DNA from: Rotaria macrura
Taxonomy: Eukaryota; Rotifera; Eurotatoria; Philodinida; Philodinidae
DNA length: 64,000 bases
Direction: 5' to 3'
Assembly: GCA_900239685.1 (NCBI GenBank)
Contig: OENT01000104.1
Location: 62,001 to 126,000 of the forward strand
Both the position numbers and the translations under genes were made by a program. A model generated the notes under the pieces. It worked only from the letters and a program-made list of their open reading frames with translations. It was not told where the DNA came from and ran no database searches. Shown one piece after another: positions 54,373 to 64,000 of this stretch (within the stretch, counting starts at the first letter, position 1; every line of letters begins with the position of its first letter).

Positions 54373-57300
54373 AAATAAACATCAACGTCTTATTCTTGAA
54401 ACAAACACTTTGCATGACTTGTCAGATCTATTTTCGATGTAACTAAATCTTATATCTATCAAAACTTATTCTTTTATATGTATGTTTATGATGAAATCAT
54501 TATGTCTTTGTATTGCTCAAATTTTTTCTTCATGTTTTTTTTTTGATGAACTTACTTAACTTTGTGTGCGTTCATTCTTCTATATGTATGTTCTTTTTTT
54601 CGGATACGGTGAACAAAAAACCGATACAAATTAGTCAGATAGATAAGAAAATAAAAACTAATTCAGATTGAAAGCAAAACCTATTTAAATAGGCTGAAAA
54701 TTTTGTTCACTTAAATTTATGGAACGAAACATTCATCAAGAAACAGTTAAATTTAGTTCGATGTGCTTTTCATGATGGTAGCATTGGTTATTTTCAATAT
54801 AGATGGATCGTCAAAATCTTTTTGTCATTTATTTCCAGAAAAAAAATTAATGATCACTACTTGAGCATGCATTAAAGAGAAACATGATACTACTCTGAGG
54901 ACGAAATAATGAATGAACATTCTGACAGTCGAGTGAAGGATCTAGTAGTTCAGGAATGATGACAAATTATTTTCAGTATACATGTTTTAAAGTACGTATG
55001 CCATCGTATCATCGTCGCAAATAGAATTATGTAAGTAGTCTTTTCAAAAGGAGACTATTGCCATGAGATCACCCTGGTAATATTTAATGTACGATTTCCA
55101 TATTGATGTATATATAATGAAATTCATCGCTTTATGATGATGAGTCGTACATGGAAACTGAAATTCGACATCATTTTTCATTTTTATATGACTACTAAAC
55201 AAAAGTAACTGTTTAAATATACTTTAAACAAACAGAATAATGTCAATTATGATCTCGCATGTTTGAACATTTTATTTTTACAATCATTTGAACTTTTACA
55301 AAAATGACTTTATATGAAAATGGACGAAGAAAGAATAGATATATGGTAATATCAGATCTCTGAACTAATTTTTCATGATTCAGGGATAATGTTGATGGCT
55401 TTCAAAGAAACTATCTAACAGTTCCTATCTAAAAAAAAGTTTTTACTATTCAATGAAATTCATCTAGTTGAGTCGTGTTAAATTTCTATTAGATAAAAAT
55501 CATTTTCAATAATGATGTTCTTAGAGATGCACAATGTTTTTGTTCTGACATTGAAATTTCTATATCAAATTTTCTCGACAGAATAGAAGAGTTGCCGACC
55601 AACATGATTGAAGGCAAGATACTTTTAGAGGACATACTCCAATTTCAATTTTTGAAGGAGAACAACTTTCGTTAATTCCATCTTGAAATATAAGCATGCA
55701 GTTTTATCATTGGTTATCAAAGGTCAATCGAAAAATTCAATTCCAACTAATGTATTTACCCATTTCAAATCAACAATACAACTTTCAATCTGAATCGGTC
55801 AATCCACCAAGAATTCAATCAGAAATCATTCAGGCAATAAATTTGAACTCAGTCTAATGTGCAGACGTGGTTCGAATACTGTCAAACAAAAGCTAGAATC
55901 ATACGAAACATAATATAGTTCATCTTAACTATTCAGATGTAATGCAACATAAAACAAGAAAAAAAAAGGAAACCAGTCAAACTTTAGGATCAATCCTCAA
56001 GATAAATCTATAGTAGATAAAAACATTAGAATCGCTAGATAGATTTGATAAAATCCTGAAAAATATCAATCGTAGAGTAGTCCTATTTTCGCACCGTACG
56101 TTTTAGGCGAACTACTTGGTCGTAGACAAAAGAATTTGTTTTCAAACTGGGTTAATTCTAGTTTTTCTTTCTTTTCACTTCACTTGTGTCTAGTGCTAAC
56201 ATGAATGGTCTTTTCTTTCAGAAATTAGCAATAAATCCACTTTTAAAATTCGAATTGATTGAGCAATAGATTTTAATCTTATTAGTTTGGTTCACTCATC
56301 TCGTCAGTCTCCGACAGCAAAATAAATTAGAAGTAAAACGGTTTTTATTTGTTTCTGATAACAGTTTGCCTTGTGACCATCGCAACATTGTCAAATTCTG
56401 TTACAATAAATTATATTTGCCTTTTATGAATAGACAATTGGTACATCGCAACAGGTTTATCTTTAATTCATTCTTACTCTGACAATGACCCGAGGTATCT
56501 AAAAACAAACGAATTTCCAATGTTCAGGTTGATCCAAACACATAATTCTTATAGTACTCTCAAAATAGTAACCAATAATTAAAGACTACTTGATAGTAGT
56601 AAACCTATTGTATTTGCTCCAAAGATAAACATACACTCATTCTGTATAGGTATATTAATTGGTCATAATACTAACAAGCCATCAATCCTAGTTACATGGT
56701 TACTCGTCAGCCAATGTCTATGTAGAGTATGTAGAAAGAAAATGAAGAAGAAGAACTTTAGGTATGTCTACCAATTAATACATATTTTTTTTATAAAAGC
56801 TAACTTTCATGAGAATAGTTCTTAAAATTAAACGAATTGATTTTAACGGTAAAGTTGTTAAATCGATCTGCAATCACACTCCCTTCTCATTTCTTATGTC
56901 AACTTGACAAATAAATGTGATTCGTTGAAATTCTACTCAATAGAATCATATTGAATCCATATTATATTTTATTCATCGCAATAGTTTGCCATGAAAGACT
57001 TATTTCCTACTTTTACAAAATTTATTCATATCACGTTCTCATTTGTAAATAGTCCTACATTGAATACTATGAAGTATCGTATAAAAACCAAAAAATTGAG
57101 CATGCAGATTGAGCAACATTATTTTACAACTAACTACACGGAAAGTATAGAAATATTGTATACGTAAACAAATTTATATCTTTCGTTTTAAATCATGGCA
57201 AATTTCATCTTTAAATAAATAAAATGGTTGACATTATGGTCAAATAACTATGTGAGAACCGTCTGTATGATTATGAAATCGAGTTCTCTAGGATGAATCA

Positions 57301-57586
57301 TAGGTTTTGATTTTTCGATTATTCATTATGCTTTCTTCCTTTATTGAACAATTAGAAACCACTAAAAATCGATTTCGATCAACATTTAATAAATACCTAG
57401 TGTATTTTCTAAATGATATTGGTTTTGCATATTCAATCCTAACGCTCTGAGATATGATTGGCAGCTTGGTTGAATGTGTAAGAGCATTCGTCTAAAAAAA
57501 AATTCAATCGTGAATAAAATCAACATCATAGTATTTTTTGATATCTCAATTTTTTTCTAGATTTCCAAAAACAAAATCTTATAAAA
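54373..57586. other. Intergenic, no gene seen
   Basis: An AATAAA hexamer at 54374-54379 starts right after the Claspin-like stop and could be its poly(A) signal. The rest is AT-rich with only short random frames. Near 57461-57525 a stretch (GCTTGGTTGAATG, GTAAGAGCATTCGTCT) resembles a tRNA 5' half. The right edge has TTTTTTTCTAG at 57550-57560, 26 bases before the next ATG. Confidence 0.45.
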
Positions 57587-60500
57587 ATGTCCGATGATGA
57601 TATAGATGATAATGAGGATTATGATAATGACTATAACGATGAAAATGAACAGCCTGATGATGATGATCTGGAAAATCAATATTATTATGCAGAATCATTA
57701 AATGAAGACGATCCAAATGCTGCTCTCGAAGGTTTTATGAATGTTGTCGCGCAAGAGAAAAAGCTTGGTACAAAAGGTGATTGGGGATTTAAATCACTTG
57801 AACAAATCGTTAAAATTCAATTAAAAAAAGCAAATTTTCAGCAAATGCTAACACACTATAAAGAATTGTAAGTTTAAAAACGACGGAAAGCTGAATTTTT
57901 TCATATTATACATTTGTACATAAATCTAAAATTGTGAGGCAACCCTGCCGATACAGCTGAAGTTCGTTGAAATTGCGAAACATAATATTTCGTTGATGAG
58001 ATCGATTCAATTGTTGAACTGTACTCTCCCGAATCCATAATTTTGACAGCTTGTTAGAAGGGCTATTTCGGAGCATAGCAAAATTATTCTGAGACTTTTA
58101 CGTTAACAAAAATACTAAATATCGAACTTGATAACTCTGACATACAAATAACGTCGCAATAGTAACATCCGTTGAGGAATGTTTTATTTATGAGTTTTGC
58201 AGTCATGTTCAATATTTTTTATCTTATATCAAGATATGTTCAGATGATGACTAGATAATATCTTATATTTTGAATTCTAGAGATCATGATTTTCATCGAT
58301 AGATTACAATCTCATTGAATATATGTATGTTTAATGGCGTATAGATGATACTAGGAGGTCCGATGTCTCGTAATAAATCTGTATATTATATTTTCTATTA
58401 TTATCATTTGAGTCAAATTTGACTTGTGATTATTGTCATTTTGTCTAAAAATCTCATATTCATGACTAGGTTTTAGTCACTGTCAGAGAGCGTCATAGAA
58501 TGAGTGAAGTGGAAACTTCTACACTGAGTATATCTTTGTAACAAGATAAAAAATCTTGACAAAAGTGACCTTATTCTATTCAAGTTACGTATTTATGTTT
58601 TACTTATGACATGTCCAGTACATTTTGTAATCAAATTCCTTGTATCATGGTAACGTATGCCCAGTGAAAAAATATCAAATTATGGGAGATTGAAGTAGAT
58701 TATAATCGGAGTTTTCTGCACGAAAATCCAAATTATAATCAATTGAAATCGTCGAAACCAACGATAATTTGATTTTTAATCAAACAGTAATCTTAAAAAT
58801 CCGGTAAAATTTTCATTAATATCCTATTAAATCCAGATCATATGATTTTAATCAAACATACATGATTTGAATGAAAATTTTACCGGATTTTTCAGATAAC
58901 TGTTTGATTAAAAATCAAATTATCGTTGGTTTTGACGATTTCAGTCGATTATAATTTGGATTTTGGTGCAGAAAAATCCGATTATAATCTACTTAAATCT
59001 TCTATAATCCAATATTTTTTCATTGGTTGGCGTTGAACGAATGGTGCTACTCAGGACAATCATTTCAATTTTCGCAAACGTCGTCTTAAACGACTCTAAA
59101 CGTTCATAAAATAGCGAATAACGGCCTTGATTTTCGTCGGATTTCACCGTAATTCGTCATACCGTTTTACGAGCCGTTTTCTTAGTTGGAAGTCGGCCAT
59201 TGTTTTTCAAAGGGATTATCTTCGTTCTCTGGTATGATGGATTACGGTACCGTCGTCTTTGACCTCGAATACTATATATTGATCTGTTTATCCTTCCTTT
59301 CATCTTTATTTTCGAAAATTAATAAAATATTCATAATTAATAAAGTAAAACTAAAGTGATTCCTCCTGTGTTTGATGGCAGCAAACACTAAATTTCAAAC
59401 GTTTATCTGAAGTAATGTTCTTCTGTCACATCCTGTGAAACTACTCACGGGCGATCTTCTAATGTAGAATAGTCTTCAATTGGAGAAATGAGTAATTCCA
59501 TACGTAAGACCTACAGAAGTGCGAAGAGTTATCGTGCTCGAGAAGTACAGAGAAGTTTAAACAAGTAAAGAAGTGCGCTATTCTCCTGAGTAATATTCAA
59601 TTTTTGAAGGTTATTTTATCTAAATCCATTGTGATCTCAAATTGAATCGATTTAATCTGAGTCCGTTAATTAGAAAATAACTTTTGATGTGATATTCTTA
59701 GTTGCAATTCGTTTTCTCTCTCCCGTAAACTTATTGAATAAAAAAATCATGTAGCATGATGATTTAAGATATGTTCAAGAAAAAATACTTGACTACGGCT
59801 CTACTCAAGTTCAATTTGATACTATCAGATCTGATTCATACAAAATTATTTTTCAATTAAAATCGATTGAACAACCAATAATTAGATTCAACTTGAATAA
59901 AAAATATTGTCTTTTTAATCGGTTTTGTAGTATAAATACTTCATTTTTAATCAGATTTTGTTTCATCTTTTCTCTTAGAATCGAGACAAAAGCGTTTGAC
60001 CTAGCTTGCCCTAAGATAGATAAAGCCTTCAGGGCAGCCATGTCTTGTGGCGGTCTCTATTCACAACCAACTATAAGAAGTCATACACATCCTTTATTTC
60101 TGTTAAATGAATTCCTTGTTTTCTTTTCTGAAAATCCAATATAAGCAACTATCTTATAAGAAATAAATGTCGTTAACAGCCTAGATTTAATTTAATCAAC
60201 AGCTATATTTTGGCAAATAGTAATGTAAACGATACAATCGAAACTCAAGGCTTAGGAGCAGCGATACGAATAGCAGGTGTACCCAGCATAATCAACGTGT
60301 ACAGAACCCTTGCTAAGTCTCGAGTACACGCTGTTTTGCACGCTGTTGACAAAAACAAAGTGTACGCAGAACACTTTGTCTACAAAATTAACACTTTGCG
60401 CTCTATCGAGAAATCTGTTTGTAAATGAATTAATTCTAATATCAGGGTATGCGAAAAGCTGACTTTGAACGATATGACCTTTGCTTTTCATTTTTACTAT

Positions 60501-63500
60501 CGACTAGTGCTACTTTTAGTATTTTTTTTCTTACGGACAGTATTCACCATTTTTTTTCTTTCCTCTTTTAACATGAAGCGAATAGTTTGTTTAGCAGATA
60601 TGAAAATGAACTCGTGTTTTTCTAGATTATACCGTAAGTTTCGATATATACACTGTGGTACCCTTTGGTTACTAAAGTAAAGTGTACCGATACGTTTTGT
60701 TCAATAAACCAAAGTGCACGAAACCATTTTCTTTTCGAATTCCATTCGGAACGCTGCTTAGGAGGATCCTTCTTATCTTATGTCATAAACGGATGTGAAC
60801 AAGAACGTATGTTTCTTTTTCTTTCACATTAATTGTATTAGATTTTTTTTTTGACAGCATTGCTCGTGCTACTTTTGACAAGTTCACTATTCGCATGATT
60901 AGAAAATTTTTTTTTACTATGTTAAGCTAATTGGCTGTTCATGTGCCATGTCCTGGCCATTTTTACTACTCATCGAATCGTCACAATTTACGTTCTTGTA
61001 TAAAGCATGCAGTTCACATCAACAGTTCTTAACGAACGAATACCGATTTCCATAGTTTGAGAAATTGATCATATGCCCATGACTAATAAAGATGAAGAGT
61101 TCAACTGTTTGCTATATTCATGGCTGTCTTATCGAATTTGAGATAGCTTGCATTAAAAGAAATTACAACCAGACTATACTGTAGTAAGCATTCACTTGAA
61201 TATGATTCTAACATTCCATGATGTGATAAAGTGTTCATCAGATGATTCATCCAATAGCCATAGTTATATTGTCTTCGTATTTGATAAACTTGGTACTAGT
61301 AATGATCATGGGATTAGAATTGATATTTTCATAGATAAATGAACAATAAAGAGATTGGATCATGACAAGATATGATCTACTCTTCCATACTCAACATATG
61401 AGAAAAAAGTACTTTCTGTCGATTATTTCCTAAGTCTCAAGTATGAAAATCATGGAATATTTCTATTGTATGATTTTAATTTCCCTAAAGAAATCGAAAT
61501 CAGTACATGAATGACATGATTTTCATATCGGTTTAATTGGGTCATTCAAATCATTTTTTACAAAAATGAAATCACTGCCTGCACATCATTGATTTCACAT
61601 TGTGTTAATGCTACGATTTTTATACGTGATAGTTATGAATAATGTCGACATGTCTTCTTTTAAGGACAAAAGACAGACGACGCACGCCCCTCCTCCCGAC
61701 CTTCTTTATAATGAAATATTACTTTTAATTACTCAATTACTAAAATTTTGTCGACTGTTATCGAATCAAGTTATTTTTCATAGAAATATACCACAAACTT
61801 CTTCAAAAGAATGTAGCTTTGACTCGTGTGACAAAATCGAACGAGAATGATTCTACACGAATCAGCTAGCAGATGAATTTCATAGATAATACTCTTTTTA
61901 ACTATTCACTGTTCATCTTTTCTTTCGAATGATATGTATCGATGAAAATGTGATGATTTTTATGAAGTAAAATCTATCAACAAGTTTGCTATGTAAGAAA
62001 GAAATAATGACCCACTTCATGATCAAACATGGCATGTTTACGACTTTTTATGCAAATAGTGTTCATTAAAATCGTGTAATTTCCGTTATTTTTTCTTTCG
62101 TGAGCACTAGCATGTTCCAATAGTCACTGCTATGCATTTTTTGTATCAACTGTTTTCATAGAACGTGAATCGATATGTCTGTATTACTGCAAGCAATTAT
62201 GTTACAGATTTCAAAGTCCATAGTAATAACAATGAAACATGATGCTAAAGTATGTTAATGTCGATATTTTATTTCATTTTGAAGTAGAGTGTAATCATAT
62301 GACGACAAGTATCTTTGGAGTCTCTCATCAAATTGATGTCTGTTTTTGATAGATTTTTGACATAAGAACAAAATATTACTGAAAGTATTAAATGACTAAA
62401 GTTCATTATAAAAGCTGAATCGATAGCAATACTTCTTCTGTAAAGTACTCATTTTCATTCGTTCGAAATATGGCATATCTAGAAAACGAATTTCATCAAG
62501 TGTACTTTTCGACAGAATTGAATCATCGATCGAGATCGGCAACACTTGGACCTCGTTCCTATTACAAAAAGCAAGAACAAGACTTCTTATTAAACAATGA
62601 AATTTAGCCTAGTCTCATTTAGATTAGATAAAACTACATAGAGAAAGAAATTCATAATCAATACAGTAATTTATCGTGCTGAATAATAAGAAAACACTAT
62701 TCTATGAAAATATATCAAATGTTCAACAGATGAGACTTTTCAGTCTCATATATAATGTAAAAATCGATTTTTTGATAAGAAATACAAGCAATCTTTTTAA
62801 GATATTTTATATGTACGACTTCATAGAATATTCATTTTTAATATAATAAATAGATTGACCTACATCAAATCGGCTGTTACACGAAATGAAAGTGAGAAAA
62901 CGATTAACGCAATTATTGATCAAATTTCAACATCGGAAAAAATGGATTCAGTTGAAGACTTTTATGAGCTAACATTAAATTCATTGAAAGAAGCAAAAAA
63001 TAATCGTCTATGGTTTAAAATATATCTGAAATTGGGCAAATTACATTACGAACAACATGATTACATTACATTACAAAAAACTATCAAAGAATTATATAAA
63101 GCTTGTGAAATATCCGAAGGTTAATTTACTTTTAATTTGAATACTATTTCAAAAATAAATAATAAATAAGCAATCGTGTAAAAATTTTATCTAGGCATTG
63201 ATAATCAACATCGAGGTACACAATTATTAGAAATCTATGCATTAGAAATTCAAATGCATACGTCACAAAAGAATAACAAAAGACTTAAACAATTATACGA
63301 GGCTTCATTACATATTACTTCTGCGATTCCTCATCCACTTATTATGGGTTCGTTCGATGTTATTGTTTTTCTTTTTCTTTTTCGTTTGACTTAATTTAAA
63401 ACATAATATTTTAGGTGTTATACGAGAATGTGGTGGTAAAATGCATTTACGTGAACAAGAATATGAAAAAAGTCATACGGATTTTTTCGAAGCGTTCAAA

Positions 63501-64000
63501 AACTATGATGAATCAGGTTCATCACGTCGTATAACATGTTTAAAATATCTTGTTCTCGCTAATATGCTTATGCGTTCAACCATAAATCCATTCGATTCTC
63601 AAGAAGCTAAACCCTATAAAGACAATCCTGATATTCAAGCTATGACAAATCTTGTTGGCGCTTATCAAAATAATAATATAACAGAATTTGAAACAATTCT
63701 ACATAAAAATCGAAATACAATCATGGATGATCCATTCATTCGAGAACATATTGAAATACTGCTACGTTCAATACGTACAAAAGTTTTAATGAAATTAATA
63801 AAACCATATACAAAAATACGTCTTCAATTCATAGCGCAAGAATTAAATATCGATGTTAATGAAGTTATAAATTTATTGATATGTTGTATACTTGATCGAA
63901 CCATCCGCGGTAAAATCGATCAAGTGAATCATGTACTTGAACTTGAACAACAACAAAATATTCAAGGTCTACACCGTTATGAAGCGATTTCAAAGGTTAC
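57587..64000 (+). CDS. COPS2: COP9 signalosome complex subunit 2, 5' part (3' end outside window)
   Basis: CSN2 is a scaffold subunit of the COP9 signalosome, which removes NEDD8 from cullins; it contacts the cullin/RBX1 side. Exons: 57587-57867, 62854-63119, 63195-63347, 63415 to the window edge. An acidic N-terminus ([16 protein letters not shown]) and [20 protein letters not shown] match CSN2. The helical repeat region follows with [83 protein letters not shown] and [10 protein letters not shown]. The sequence is cut inside the PCI domain (IREHIE...[13 protein letters not shown]). Identity to human CSN2 appears high throughout. Intron 1 is nearly 5 kb while the others are 67-75 bp. Start chosen at the first ATG downstream of an acceptor-like TTTTTTTCTAG. 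Confidence 0.96.
58661..59026. mobile_element. Palindromic MITE (foldback element) in CSN2 intron 1
   Basis: The 157-bp arms are reverse complements with scattered mismatches and no net indels (paired coordinates sum to 117687), around a 52-bp loop at 58818-58869. Ends read CCAGTGAAAAAATAT and, inverted, CCAATGAAAAAATAT. Internal motifs such as GATTATAATC repeat in both arms. No clear target duplication was found, and there is no coding capacity. It is older than the 1689-2044 MITE, judging by arm divergence. Confidence 0.75.
60203..60276 (+). pseudogene. Possible Alba-domain exon relic nested in CSN2 intron
   Basis: Bounded by ATTTAATCAACAG and a GTGTAC donor. It reads [20 protein letters not shown] then IRIA. 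The NDTIExxGLGAAI block resembles the C-terminal half of Alba-family RNA-binding proteins (RNase P/MRP Rpp25-like, Mdp2-like). No neighbouring exon encoding the expected continuation was found, so it is either a relic or a very incomplete nested gene. Confidence 0.3.

Larger units (their letters stand above)
57868..62853 (+). other. Intron 1 of CSN2 (5 kb)
   Basis: Donor AATT|GTAAGT and acceptor AAATAG|ATTG. It contains a 366-bp palindromic MITE (58661-59026), a possible Alba-type exon relic (60203-60276) and several GC-richer patches (59060-59240, 59980-60060) that match nothing recognised. No other gene seen. Confidence 0.7.

Noticed and set aside
61602..61850. 82-codon open frame near the end of CSN2 intron 1
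   Set aside because: No recognisable domain or splice context; probably chance.

Overview
The window is nuclear DNA from an animal. Genes are split by many short (about 40-80 bp) AT-rich GT-AG introns plus a few long ones, the sequence is strongly AT-rich, and every protein recognised is a conserved eukaryotic family. The style (tiny introns, degenerate DNA transposons, splice-acceptor-like tracts next to start codons as expected for spliced-leader trans-splicing) best fits a spiralian such as a bdelloid rotifer. That placement is an inference, and no species can be named.

Layout. (1) 1-4023, plus: the 3' part of a USP19-like deubiquitinase, from its MYND zinc finger to the stop, with a 356-bp palindromic hAT-type MITE in a 2.1-kb intron. 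(2) 7052-8477, plus: a small heat-shock protein with two alpha-crystallin domains. (3) 8586-15794, plus: a type II Na/phosphate cotransporter (SLC34), starting only 108 bp after the sHSP stop; its first intron carries a 1.1-kb non-autonomous hAT element just before a 12-nt micro-exon. (4) 19081-19590, plus: a single-exon protein of unknown function. (5) 22238-28701, minus: STT3B, a catalytic subunit of oligosaccharyltransferase, in nine exons. (6) 28702-41882: 13 kb without a recognisable intact gene, holding a deleted mariner-like element and several coding-like relics, one with a faint Spo11/TopoVI-A Toprim resemblance. (7) 41883-44592, minus: the G-protein alpha-s subunit, eleven exons, including a 21-nt frame-preserving micro-exon. 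(8) 46602-54372, plus: a Claspin/Mrc1-like replication-checkpoint protein, 16 exons. (9) 57587 to the window edge, plus: COP9 signalosome subunit 2, with a 5-kb first intron that holds a palindromic MITE and a possible Alba-domain exon.

The genes are unrelated housekeeping or signalling genes (ubiquitin removal, protein folding, phosphate uptake, N-glycosylation, cAMP signalling, S-phase checkpoint, cullin deneddylation); nothing suggests a functional cluster. Exon models were built by hand from splice signals, reading phase and remembered family sequence. The exon totals of the sHSP (407 aa), SLC34 (704), STT3B (829), G-alpha-s (385) and Claspin-like (918) models all come out as whole codons without internal stops. 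No complete autonomous transposon, tRNA, rRNA or CRISPR array was found.
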